Source: Ampelocalamus luodianensis (lineage: Eukaryota; Streptophyta; Magnoliopsida; Poales; Poaceae). Taken from it: a DNA stretch of 64,000 nucleotides. The translations under genes and the position numbers were made by a program. A model generated the notes under the pieces. The model saw only the letters and a list, made by a program, of their open reading frames with translations. It searched no databases and had not been told where the DNA came from. Of the stretch, positions 11,241 to 22,350 are shown in pieces (position 1 is the stretch's first letter; each line of letters opens with the position of its first letter). Where the stretch lies: the NCBI GenBank assembly GCA_036346255.1, contig JAYEVH010000210.1:1-64000 (forward strand). The letters are read 5' to 3'.

Positions 11241-13495
11241 CGTACGAAGAAGATCCACCGAAAATCACATCGATGGTGTGCTGAGGTTCTTGGTACTCCA
11301 TCTCTCCGTCACCATCTTTGTCCTTCTTGGAGCTTGTTTCCCCGAACTCTTGAATCGACGGGAGTGGTCCTTTACCTGCATAATAATCTTCCAACTTCTT
11401 TTGCCAAGCGCGACAATTGCGCAAGTCGTGTCCTGCTTGCTGGTGAAGAGAACACCATTTTTTATTTTTCTTGTAATCATTGGTCGGAGCCTTAGCCTTG
11501 CCACGACCAGTATAATCTTTTCTTCCTTTGGTAAATTTTTCAGGAACAGCAAGAATCTCTTTGTCGTTGACTCTGCCATGCTTCTTTTTATTGAGAGTCT
11601 TCTTTTGTTTCTTTTCCGTCCTATCTAAGCCAGGTTGGGGAATTTTATCTTTTCGATCAACGGCTTCATTCCACTCGGCGCTTCAGCGGCGTAGTGTACT
11701 TATCGACCATGTCAAAGAGCTCGATGGTTGTTCGTGGGGATGTATAGCTAAATCCTCAGTAAACCTTGATTTCTCAATCGCTTTGAAGGCTTGGATAACG
11801 GAAGATTGCGCAACCTCCGTGTTGAGTTACAAACTTGGCTAAATCTTTTGATGTCTGCGGTGAGTCTCATTTGATTTTTGGCGTATTCTATGGAGATCAT
11901 CTTCCTTTCGAGCGATCATCGTACCACGAAATTTACAATCAAAAGGTGTGAGTTGCTCCCAAGTATACAGACCAGTGGAAGGTTAAGCAACCACGATCGG
12001 TGATCCTTCTATCTGAAGTAGGAAGATAGTTTGCCATTACATTTTCATCACCACCACAGCTCTAATAAGCGGTGGTATATATCTGGAGAAATTCCAAGGG
12101 ATTTTGGGTCCCATTGAATTTATCCATATTGGTACTAGTCGGAACCTATTTGGCCAACATACGACTGGAGCCTATTGAAAGCTCGGCGACTGTGATAGTT
12201 TCGTGGTGCCTTCTTTGAAAAGGTGCGGATTATGTCGGTTGGAGACCGATTTCTAGGACAGTTCTTGGTGCTCAATGTCCGGTTCGGTCATGGGCGTTAC
12301 TAGACGCCTCAGACCACTTGCAGGTTTAGGTGATGTAGAAGATCACGAGTCAAGCGATGGTTCCTCTTTACGAAGTGAAGGTGGGGATTCCTGGAATAGT
12401 CTCCTCCCCTTATGACTTGTTGGTCGGAATCATCGAGGTGGTCGTAGTGTCAACTAATCTTCAACATGACCATGCGGACCCACAGCCGGGAAGAATCTTT
12501 GCGATGAAGTCATGGTGCGACTTTGCGGTGCCTTCGTTCCGATATGCTACATGTGTTGCATCATCGTTGGATAATCTCGATACTTGACTGCGAGTTGGGC
12601 AAAACCGGAGTCTGCCCGAGCGGGGTTAGAAGTATTTAACATATCACGACTCATTGCGGGTTTTGTATTGTTCAGAAGGTCTCGAGGATTTTGCGGAAGA
12701 AGGTGTTTCATGGCTTGAATCCCTCGACCTCTGGTCGATCTTGCACGGTCCCTTACATTGGTTGGGGAGGATCGGTAGTGTGTGATGGGCGTCCACGGTT
12801 CGTTACCTCTAGCATGTGGTGCTTGACCGCGCGTACCATCTCCATTATGGCGTGGTGGTGAGGCAGCGTATGAAGAGGGGCTGTACGGCATTACGATCCG
12901 TATCTCCGATCGCATTGACCTCGTCCTTCCAGCGGTGATCCTCAGATGAGCTTCCGTCGTGTCGATGGAGAGCTTTTGAGCTTCTGCGAAGCTTCCATGG
13001 CGAGAGCGATCGGTGATCGGCACCTCACGAGGTTTCGGAAGGGCCTCGGCTGATTCGGCGAGTGCCGTCGAATCGTCGAGCTTTATCATCCCCGCAGTTT
13101 CACGACCAATGGAGGTTTCATTGACACCATCACGGTGTCAATTGGTTCCTAAATTGCTAGAATCCATCGGTGAGTACCTATCAACCATGATCGCATCAAA
13201 GGTATATTGAACCTCGGATTGCGGTGTTGAATTTTTGTCACCTTTTTGCGGTCGAAAGGCGGGCTTGCGAGGCTTTAGGGTGTTCGAACTGGTGGAAGCA
13301 TTTCTTCGAAACCACCGCGATCGTAGCGGTGTGTCTTCATCCATCCGTCGACTTAGCGATTTACGCCATAAGCGGCGGCGGAGGATGATGAAGAGATTCC
13401 GTTTTTCCTCCATGGCGGCGCATGCATGCGTCCATGTCGAGGTTGGCGTGATACGCCAAGTCGAACCAATTTTCTTCATCCCAACTTCCCGCCAT
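11241..13495 (-). pseudogene. gag of element A, broken
   Basis: The start codon complement is at 13493-13495. The first residues (MAGSWDEENWFDLA, then an acidic DMDA) align with those of element C near 29620. A basic central region follows (12547-13089), then the capsid-like part. At 11396-11456 there is an intact zinc knuckle reading WCSLHQQAGHDLRNC (C-x2-H-x4-H-x4-C). Gag would form the cytoplasmic particle that packages the RNA. Frameshifts occur throughout. Confidence 0.65.
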
Positions 13496-13570
13496 AACGC
13501 ATCGGCGATCACACGAGGAAATGGACAAAGATTTGATGGCGAGAGAAATTCTTACGAGATTCCGTCGCGA

Positions 13571-13589
13571 TCCCCACGGACGGCGCCGG
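13571..13589 (-). other. Primer-binding site of element A
   Basis: Immediately inside the 5' LTR the minus strand reads CCGGCGCCGTCCGTGGGGA. The GGCGCCGTCxGTGGGGA form is characteristic, from memory, of grass Tat elements. The cognate tRNA was not determined. Element C lacks this segment. Confidence 0.6.
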
Positions 13590-14249
13590 TGTCGGCGATC
13601 AAGACGTCAATCTTATGAAAATAAAAGAAGAAAGTGGCGTGGAAATCTAAGGAAATAGTGAGTGCTTGCTCTTTATTAATATGAACTGGATTTTACAAGG
13701 TATGCTCTAAGAACACGCTTGTTCTCTTACAATCTCGGACCTATCACGAATCTATGGCTTGTGCTTTAGTCTGATGGCTCTGTCTCTTTTCTTCCTTCTT
13801 TCCCTTGATCCGTCCAGGTTCCATCTTTAAATAGCCCTCGAAGAGTGGCGATTACTTAGGAGAAGGCGTGCGATGCGAAGCATTGCGTGCAGTCGAAGTC
13901 AAGTGACGGTTGATCACGAATCAACCGTTCGTGATTGTATGTCTATGAGACATATAACGCATGGAAATTATTTTGGTGTGTCTAGATAAGATCGTCGTAT
14001 GGCATGGAATATACCGTGCTCCATTCATCATACGGTAGAGAATATACGGAATCTATTCCAAGTATCGATTCATACCTTTTCTGACGATTATCACGGTGGA
14101 AGCTTAACAGGCCTTCGTCAGGCCAGGTACCCATTACGTATCCTCTGGAATCTCTATGACCGGTGGTCGTGTACCTCGGGGATTCACGACCACGAGCGTA
14201 TGGTCTTTATATATTAAAAGAATAATATATAGAGTTTTAATCCTCGTCA
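13590..14249 (-). mobile_element. Shared LTR: 5' LTR of A and 3' LTR of B
   Basis: 660 bp, bounded by TGTCGGCGATC (13590) and CCTCGTCA (14249) on the plus strand, i.e. TGACGAGG...CCGACA in the element's sense. On its low side it is followed by a PBS and gag (A). On its high side it is followed directly by a PPT and aORF (B). One LTR serving two internal regions indicates recombination between LTRs. Confidence 0.9.
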
Positions 14250-14263
14250 TTAGCCCCAAACTT
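14250..14263 (-). other. Polypurine tract of element B
   Basis: The minus strand reads AAGTTTGGGGCTAA next to the LTR start. It has one G fewer than the tract in A. Confidence 0.65.
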
Positions 14264-14600
14264 TAAATGAATAAGTCGTGTGAACACTTTTCTTTCGATG
14301 AAGTCGTATCGGGCTGACGCTCATTTAAATGCAAGGGCATTTGAAGCGGTTTGTATTCACTTTAAAGTTGAGAACTTTGCCTTGGGAATTGAAGAGTTTT
14401 TGTGTCCGTTGGACTTCTACTCTTATTTAATTCTATCGCAATCTAAAGGTTATAAATAACCATCAGAGGATAGATCTCTGAAGAGAAAGGAGAAATCCCT
14501 AGCCTTCTTAGTTTCGCTTCTGTGATAGAAAATTATCTTCTCAAGGATGGATTTTAGAAATCCAGAGTTCATAACACCTTTATGTCTTTTGATGAGACAA

Positions 14601-14700
14601 AATTCATGGGACAAATTGACTTTTAGATCACCATTTCGGGGTCCAGACCCATGGAGTAGTGATCCTAAGGTGATGTAGAAGTCAATTTGGTCTATGAGTT
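14601..14700. repeat. Long inverted repeat in element B
   Basis: Arms 14612-14632 and 14669-14689 are the counterpart of the hairpin at 4569-4668. One extra mismatch is present in the right arm (GATGTAG for GATCTAG). Confidence 0.8.
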
Positions 14701-15092
14701 CTGTTTTCAAGGTGAATATGGCCTTCGAATGATTGAGTAAATACTTCATTATATATAGTCTTCAATCAAGATCGAAGTTCATGTCAAGAGAAAGGTGCAA
14801 AACCGGCGCTCATTTGGTTATACATCTCCAGTCTCCTTCTGCCAGAAATCAATCTTCGATCAACCTGAAGCTATTCTTCGAAAAACTAGTCGAAGGTTTT
14901 TCTGTTTAGAAGGTTTGTAGAAGAAATATAACCAAGGGTTTTTGTAATATTTGGATCTTTAATGAAATAAAACTTCATTATGCTCATATCTTTGTAATGA
15001 GGTTTAGTCGAATCTTGGATATTTTTTCTAGTGAGCATGCATCCAGATAGAAAAAGAATCCAGATAAACAATACTCTCATTATCCGATCTAA

Positions 15093-16472
15093 ATGAGTGG
15101 CTTAAAGATTATGAGAAAAATGGTAAAAGGGAAAAAGCATCCTCTTAACTATAGAAAGTTAATTTTGAACAGATTTTCTGGTGTTCAGGTCGTGTCCGAC
15201 CAGAGCACCCCTCAGGAAAAGGTTCCTGAGGAAGAGATGGGCGTGGAGGTTCCTGATCAGGATACTCCTAAAGCTAAAGCGCTAGAGGATGAAGTAGTAA
15301 AGAAGCCCCAGCAGGTTTCGGCATCTGCTCAGGATCCTCTTGTAATCCTTATTCCTTCTCCGGAGGTAGTCATCTCCAGAGATCCTCAACAAGTTTCACC
15401 TCCTTCTGGAAATGCTTCTCAGGTTAGCAAATTCCCTTTTTCTCCCCGATTTATCGAGGATAAGGAACTTGATGAAGCCTGGGGAAAGATATCGGACCAT
15501 CAAGCTGAAATTCGTCCAGATACAATCTTTTCTGAATATATATGGCAATTCGGGTAAGTGTTCTACGACCATCCTTACAACTCTTTCTTTGGAAGTTTCT
15601 TTGAAAACTTATCAAAGAAAGGAATTTTTGTTTTTGTAGCACATGGTCGAGAAATATGCTGTGGTCGGAGGACTAACCCAGCGAATAAGATCTTTGGAGC
15701 AGAAACACTCCGATATGAGAAGTAAGAACATTTCTCTTTTGGTTTTGACTTCCTAAATTTTATCATCTTGTTTATATCTTATAACTTAACCCTCTCTTCC
15801 TATCATATTTGATAGATTTAGAGCAAATTAAAGAAGAGATCGCGCCAAAGAAGCCATAATAATAAAGCGGGGAAGAAAATCGGGGGTAAAGACCGGTCGA
15901 TCGAGCATCGATGACCGGACAAAAGGAGGTTTTGACTCTTATGCGAAGAAAATCAAAGGTAGCTGGTCGTGAGACTTAACTAGTATTCCATAACTCTAAT
16001 TTTTAAGTGTGTGTTAATTTTTATCCACTCGTGAGAAAAACCCAAGCACTTGAGCGAGCGAGAGAAAATCGTCGAGTTTGGCGTGGCAAAAGGCGACCCT
16101 TGTATTTGGCCTTGATGAGAAAATCGTGGCTCTTTACAAAATGATCTTTGATATGGGATCAGGATCAAGCTTGCCTTCCTTAGGAGATCCAGCGGAAAAG
16201 ATGAACTATTTTGCACAACACGGAAGATCTCAAGGCCTGCTCAAAACTATGAGGAAAACCATACCCGGACAATGAAGGAAGCTATTGTCAATGGAGTTAG
16301 TGTTGCTTTAGCAAAACTAAAGGCTTCCGACCCCTCCATTAGTCTTAAAGCTGTGGAAGAGGACTTCGACTGCTCTGAAAGTGAAGCAACAAAACTTCTC
16401 GAGGAAGTAAGACTTCTCGGAGAAAGATTCTTTGAAGAAATAGAAGTCGGATCTCCATCACGTAGCGACTAG
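15093..16472 (+). pseudogene. aORF of element B, best-preserved 5' exon
   Basis: Exon 1 (15093-15553) is open for 154 codons. It has a basic N-terminus (KIMRKMVKGKKHP), a Pro/Glu-rich middle and ends at a consensus donor (GG|GTAAGTG). Exon 2 (15640-15721) follows a TTTTTGTAG acceptor and encodes a heptad-like stretch (GGLTQRIRSLEQKHSDM). Exon 3 is about 15816-15958. The last exon runs from ~16036 to 16472, but its acceptor has lost the C of CAG (GTGAG against GTGCAG in A), and there are two frameshifts. Its C-terminus carries the acidic block with DFDCSESEATKLL seen also in C. The function of these antisense proteins is unknown; a nuclear or cytoplasmic coiled-coil accessory role is only inference. 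Confidence 0.6.
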
Positions 16473-17205
16473 TGCAGTGGTTCCAATATGTAAATGGATG
16501 TAATATTTAGAATATGTAAATGAAACTTACCTTTTATCAAAGAAGATCTGCTTTGTCTTATCAATGTTGTTAAATACTCATATATCTCTAGCCCCATTGC
16601 TTATATTAGTAGATGAACCTTACTAAAAAGCGATAGACCAAGAAATTGAGTAATAACAATGATCATGGTAGGAGTGCTGATAATGTGTATGACAATGATC
16701 CAGTGAATACTAGGAAATCATGTGGTCGGAACCAACTAATGATTTCGACTAGTCTAGATCTTGTCCATTATCGAATTACTATGAAATACCACTTGTAGTC
16801 GGAAGATATAACAAAGATTGGATTTGCTGATAAGAAGATATGCATGAATAATGTATGCAAAAAATGAAATGAATATATAAGTACCTTTGTTTAGAAAATA
16901 TTCGGATCTGGTCGTATCGAATCACAAGAAGTGAAGATTTGTAAAGTATCTCGCGAAACGTGCTCATGCTCAAATCCGACTGGCAGCGAGGATCGTAGGA
17001 AAAAGGACCGTCACTAGGAAGCTCCTTCGGTGGCGGGACCACATGTAGAGAGGAGAGACTTCACCGGGAGGCTTTCCAGTGTCGACCGAGCCAAACTTGA
17101 GTAGAACAGAATGTTGAAATAAAATAACAGTCTTCAAATTCAAGAAAGAACGAAAACCAAGTAAATTTTCTGGATTGGTACTCCTTGTACTCGTATGTTT
17201 CTTAA

Positions 17206-18958
17206 GGTGGTCGAGACAGATCTCGGCCACTCGGGGGTTCAGGAAGAGGAGACTCCCGTTCCCCCGATAGAATCTCGACCAACAATGGTCGAGAAGAAGT
17301 CGAAGAAACCTTCTGTTGGGAAGGTTGCTCCCAAGTTTCGGGTTAGATCCGGTAGCGGTATGTAAAAAACAGAAGTGTAAGAACGCATTTACCCTTTGTT
17401 TTCACAACTTGACTTACTTCTGCGTTTGTGATCTTAGCCAACGCCTTCAAGGCCACGGGGATGCTTCTATGGAGAAGCCCATTGTCATCTCTTGACCCGT
17501 GAAGGTGTGATCTGCGTAGTAGTAAGTGAAGCTCGGCTACTATTCCCGTGGTGGAGGAAGTCGTTCTTTGCGAGTCGCTCGACCACCGAGGTAGTCGTAG
17601 GGATGGGCGTGGAGGCGAGAGAGGCCACGAGGAGACACGAGTCGGCGGTGGTGAGAGTTCCAACCACCGTGCCAGTAAGGAGGTTGTCGAGGACATTCCT
17701 TCTGGTCCTCCAGGCGGTGCTCCCATCACTGAATTAGAGGAAGAAGAGTACTTTAACTTTTGCTCTGATTTCTTTGGCCCTGCTTCTATCGTAGGATCTT
17801 CTGCCTACCAGTCTCGCGACCGAGTTCCTCACCCCAGCAACATTCCCAATCGCGGGGATTTCTTCGATAATGAATGTCTCAAAGGGGTTTGGTGGAAACG
17901 AGTCGAGGAGATGGATAGGCTGAAAGATCCGTCACGGATAGTCTCCATGTTTGCTTGGTCAAACATGAATATAAGTGTTCATCGATACTTATGTATGTAT
18001 GGTTTTATCCCTATCTCTTATCATTTTTCTCCCCTGCAGAGAGCCGTGGAACAAGTTGCTACGATTTGCGAGTATAATCGGCAACTTGTCAAGCTACGAC
18101 AGGAGAAAGCAGTACTCTGCGAGCAAGCAGAGAGGTGGTGAGTGACCGATACTCATAATCATTTTATAATTCGACTACTTGTTCAGCACTCGGTGGAAGT
18201 TGTCGTAGAAAATCTTACGACTTAAGACTGATCGTAGAAAAACTTATGACAAAGAGTAATCGTAGAAAAACTTACGATCACGCGTCAGTCGTAGAAATAC
18301 TAACGACTGCTCGTCTGTGTACTCATGTCTGCCCTTAACTCTAGCTGATTCGCTCGACTTCGAAAAAGCGGAGACAAAAAAGCTAAGGGATGAGGTCACA
18401 AACCTTCGGAAGAGGCTTCAGGAGGCTAACTCGCAACTTCGGGGTGCGGGAAAAATAAGCGATGCGTGGAGTCACATCGCTTTTAATCTTGATCTCCACC
18501 TTCCTAACCTCTCATTCTTTTACAGAAAAAGAAGTCGAAAACAAGGCTCTTCAGGCCGAGGTGGGGACTTTTCGGATTGAGGTCCAGGAAAAGTCCTCAG
18601 TCTTCCGCGAGATCTCTCGCATCGCGAAGGAGAAAGATCAAGAAATTGAGAAGTTAGGTTCTCAATTAGCGGGTAAGTAAAACTTTATCTGCTATTAAAT
18701 CGTTTTCTTTTCTCATAGAATCGTTTCATCTAATCAATCCTTACTCCCTTCAGAGTGATTAGTTGAAATAAAGCGACTCCACGAGGCTTCGACTTGTACC
18801 CAGGAGGAGATGAAGTCGATGAAGATCAATCTTCAAGACAACATTTCGCTTCTGAACAATGTACTCGATGGGCTTCGTGCTTTAAAGGTCGCTCCTCGCG
18901 ATGGCACGATGGCTGCTCATACGAGTGCCATTGGGGAGCAAGTCGGTACCTTGCAAGA
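17206..18958 (+). pseudogene. aORF of element C, exons 1-6 (5' part)
   Basis: A spliced antisense gene. Its first ATG in view is 17285, in an open frame from 17206. Exon 1 ends at GGTAGCG|GTATGT (17357). The following exon (to ~17974) encodes an acidic LEEEEYFNFCSDFFGPAS segment. Further exons are 18040-~18134, 18345-~18442, 18526-18672 and 18754-18958. Each of these four is preceded by a pyrimidine-rich CAG/TAG acceptor, and the products are strongly coiled-coil (VATICEYNRQLVKLRQEK, KAETKKLRDEVTNLRKRLQE). The intron 18135-18344 holds four hairpin units. The last exon is interrupted at 18958 by a solo LTR. Not matched to a known enzyme; it is the Tat-type antisense ORF class. Confidence 0.6.
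18202..18308. repeat. Four ~29-bp hairpin units in an aORF intron of element C
   Basis: TCGTA-n8-TACGA-type palindromes start at 18203, 18232, 18260 and 18289 (period 28-29 bp). All lie in the intron 18135-18344. They are related to the arrays at 3512-3620 and 30049-30210. Confidence 0.85.
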
Positions 18959-21900
18959 TGTCGGGACCCAAAATTACGATTCTGGAACCCTCTGTGTATA
19001 ATGCACTAGTCTAGGATCACGCTAGTGCACACAGTGTCAACATAGGTGAATACCAATCCACACAAGCGATAATTAAAGTAAATGATTAGTTTGAATAATA
19101 AATAAGGGTTTTGACCTTATGGTCGAGTTTATACTTATTAAACCACGCAGGGCTAATAGAGAATAAAACAACAGCGGAACAGAAATAACTCCAGCGTAGA
19201 TCCCATCAATTCATCACGGGCAATCAAGCAGGATCGGACCTTAACGATCGGCAACCTTGGCGAACTCCTCCTCAGCGGCGTACACTCCTCCTCTTACGAG
19301 GTTTGGCGCAAGTTTACAACAAGCATGAGTACCACTGCATACTCTTAAATTATCTGAGAATGCAATTTATAGATCTGAGCTTATTCCAAAGAAAAAGGCT
19401 TAGTGGTTCTTTTGCATAAAAGCAACATTTGTAATTGAATACAATAATAGATTGAAAACAAAATTCAAAACAAATAGACAATAATAATTTAACAATTGTT
19501 TTCACAAAGACACAAAGCTAAACAGATTATTTCAAATAGCTCCCATCCCAACATTTTATGAAAACTACCTCGTGTAAAACCAGAGCATGTCCATGACCAT
19601 GACGCTATATTCGAATAGAGTGATTTAACACTCTGCAGAGGTTGTACACTTTACCCACAAGATACAACTAGTGTAGCAAGCACTAATCATAACAAAGCAG
19701 TTCGAAACTTCATCTCAAACATTGACATTCCCGATGTGCTTTCTCGCTAGACCAGCTCACAAAGAACTAGTATAACACACACATTGGAGCGGGGATGCGG
19801 CAAACCGTCCCGCGATGCAACTACCAAGTAATCACACCTCCCACAGCAACAAAGCCTAACCTATCCACCGAGCGTCAATGCCGAGAATCCATAACACTAA
19901 GTTAGGCCGTCCCATACCGGGCATGTGGTAAATGCAGTGAGGCTCGATTCAATGGTGCACAAAGTTAAGTCCTTAATTGACCAAGGCAAGACTTCCATGT
20001 TCTAACTAGATCACAAAGATTATCATTCCCATCACAAAGTCCACCATATCACACAGTATTCACCACTTGCCTCAGTCTAAAACCTTTCCCACCCAGTTGG
20101 TTTTAGTGCAACACAAGCTATCACGACGTAACAGCACATAGCACACAGTTTTATACAAGGTTCCATAGTCACTTAATCATATTTAACATTTGCAACTTAC
20201 ATGAGATGTGAGACTCGTAGCATGGCTAAGCAATTGTACTCGCATCTAACCAACCCACGATGGTGCTATAATATTACCAACTAATAACCAATCTAGGGTG
20301 ACAAGGAAATATGACATACAAGGCCAAGGTGTGATAACAATTTGGATAATAACTATACCCAAAATATTTAAATAAATAATTAAAGTAGAATGCAATATTT
20401 TGAAGCAAAGTACTTCAAAAATTGGGTTCAAGATGATCAAAGGTATGACTTGCCTTGGAAAATGTCTAAGTACTGGTCTTGATCTTGAGGTGCTCATTCT
20501 TCTCCAAAATTTCCCGACGAATCGACGTCTACCCGCAAACGAGACAAATGAACAAAACAAATATATAACAGAGGCAAAAAAAAGCTCAACAAATTAAATA
20601 AAAATCTCAGATAAATAGAGCTCGAATTTAGATAAATTTAGAAATTTGAATGGGATCAATCGGAGTTAGGATGCAAAAGTTATGAGCTCTGAAAGATTGA
20701 AAATCAAAAGAAACTCTAATTTTAGATTTTCCAGAATTTTCGAATTATTTCTTAACAGAAAAATCGGATTATTGCGCAAGAATGATGTCACCGAAGAAAT
20801 TTCAGAATTAAAAAGAATTTAAAAGAAAATTCTGAATTGTGGGACCCACATGTCAGAGGCACAGCTCACGGTAGACTAGGTCTACCGAGCCTCGGGTTTT
20901 GGGGCGGGGTGGACTGCCACGCTTGGCGACGAGAAGGCGGCGGCGCCACGGGATGACACGCAGGCGCGGCCGCTGAGGTGGCTGCCGACGTGGACGGCCA
21001 CGTCAGCTCGACGACGGAGGGGCTCGGGGACTAACGACAACGGCGAACGGCGGTGAGTGGTACCGGCGTGTAGAGGGCGCTATTGCAAACCTCTGGGTGG
21101 AACTCCGGGTGGTCAAGGTCAACGAGGCGGCCGCGGCGAGGTTGGCGCGGACGCCGGGTTTTGTCGGACGGGGTTCCGCGAGGTTCGACAACGGCGAAGG
21201 CTCTGAGGTAACCACGACGGCGGCGAACACGGCGGTGCATCACGGGGTAGGGTGGCGTCGATGACGGCGCAAAGCGGAGAAAAGACCGGCGGTGAAAACC
21301 CTAAAACTCCGATTGCGGCGGCGCTAGGGCTCTCGGGGCGAGGTGGGTGGCGGCTCTGAGTTGCGGTCGAGAGGGCGAACCCGGGGGTGCCTTTTATAGG
21401 GCCGGGGCGGCTCGGAATTGGAAATCCCCAAATCGAGTCCGTGAAAAACACGAAACGAATTTCGGAAATCTGGGGATAGGATATGATTCGGGATAAGATT
21501 TTAACAGAAACGGGTGCGGAGAGGTTAGAGATAGGATTTGGCACGTTTTCTAGAAGGGGTTTAGATAGAAAAATGGCGTTGTCGTACGGGGCTTGGAGCT
21601 CGGTAATGGCGGACGACTCGGGTGCTCGCGAGGAAGATGACGACGCGAGGAGGACGATGACCTGACGCGCGGGACCCACACGTCAGCGGCACGGAGCGGG
21701 GCATGCTGCGCGGCGAAGTGAAATTTGGCGAGTCGCCGCGAGAAGCTGGCTGCGAAGCGGCGCATACGCGGGAAGAGGAGATGGGCTGCGAAGATTCGGC
21801 CCGAAGATTTAACTGAGATGTTAAATAGATTTTCTAATTTATAAAATACCAAAAATTCAAATAAGCAATAGAAATTAGCAAATGAACTCAAAAAAATTCT

Positions 21901-22110
21901 AGAAAAATCTAGAAAATATATCTGAGCACATAGAACCCAAATAAAATAGTTTTGGCTAATGTTCATGTTGGGATTATTCACATTAAAGGTTTTTGATTGT
22001 AAAGTCCAATATTAAGCTTTTGAATTTAAATTCAAATAAATCCAAATGGTGACTTTTCCCCTACTAACTATTTAAAGGATTTTTAAAGCTCAGAAAATTA
22101 GGATGTTACA
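18959..22110 (-). mobile_element. Solo LTR (3152 bp) with 5-bp target duplication
   Basis: Starts TGTCGGGACCC and ends GGATGTTACA on the plus strand, so the LTR sense is minus (TGTAACATCC...GGGTCCCGACA). The flanks CAAGA (18954-18958) and CAAGA (22111-22115) are identical. There is no internal region, PBS or PPT, so this is the product of LTR-LTR recombination. It holds a GC-rich promoter/leader portion (~20880-21750) and the palindrome TATTCGAATA (19608). Family probably RIRE3/RIRE8-like, from memory. Confidence 0.95.
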
Positions 22111-22350
22111 CAAGAGTTGGTGTCTACTCTGAAGACCAACCAGAATGACTCGATAAGGGAAGCGGTCAAAGGAGCTGTGAGCTTCGTTTTAGCAAAGCTT
22201 AAGGCCCGTTTCCCCAACCTTAACCCTCATTCTGTTGAAGCCGACTTTGACTGTACCGAATCTGAAGCAGAACGGTTAATCGAGGAGATGCAGTCAGTCG
22301 GCGAGAAGGTAGCGGAGGAGATGCAAATAGAGTCTCCTTTGTCAGAGTAG
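22111..22350 (+). pseudogene. aORF of element C, 3' end of last exon
   Basis: Continues the last exon after the solo LTR. Reading across the insertion, with one target-duplication copy removed, keeps the frame. It encodes the conserved C-terminal block (GAVSFVLAKLKARFPN, DFDCTESEAERLIEEM) and an acidic end finishing at the stop 22348-22350. The block aligns with the C-termini of the A and B aORFs, which supports a protein-level constraint on this region across diverged Tat elements. Confidence 0.7.

Larger units (their letters stand above)
3702..14249 (-). mobile_element. Element A, Tat-lineage Ty3/Gypsy retrotransposon, decayed
   Basis: Minus-strand element. From right to left it has the 5' LTR (13590-14249), PBS, gag, protease, RT, RNase H, integrase, a spacer, an opposite-strand aORF, the PPT and a truncated 3' LTR (3702-4215). 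No chromodomain is seen after the integrase. That, together with the antisense extra ORF and the C-x2-H-x4-H-x4-C gag zinc knuckle, fits the Tat lineage (RIRE2, Grande, Cinful type). The polyprotein is broken by many small indels and stops, so the copy is non-autonomous. The 3' LTR lacks its last ~155 bp, so the outer target duplication cannot be checked. Confidence 0.85.
14250..17200 (-). mobile_element. Element B, partial Tat element (PPT, aORF, spacer)
   Basis: Repeats 4216-7140 of element A at high identity, including the hairpin, the aORF and the conserved CTAGGAAGCTCCTTC block (~17015). Similarity stops near 17200 and the sequence passes straight into the aORF of element C. The whole pol-gag-5' LTR half of B is missing. 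Confidence 0.85.

Noticed and set aside
14450..14749. 99-codon minus frame, and the 81-codon plus frame at 4248-4493
   Set aside because: Both overlap the hairpin-bearing spacer next to the PPT. The plus frame is stopped in copy B and the minus frame in copy A, so neither is conserved as coding.
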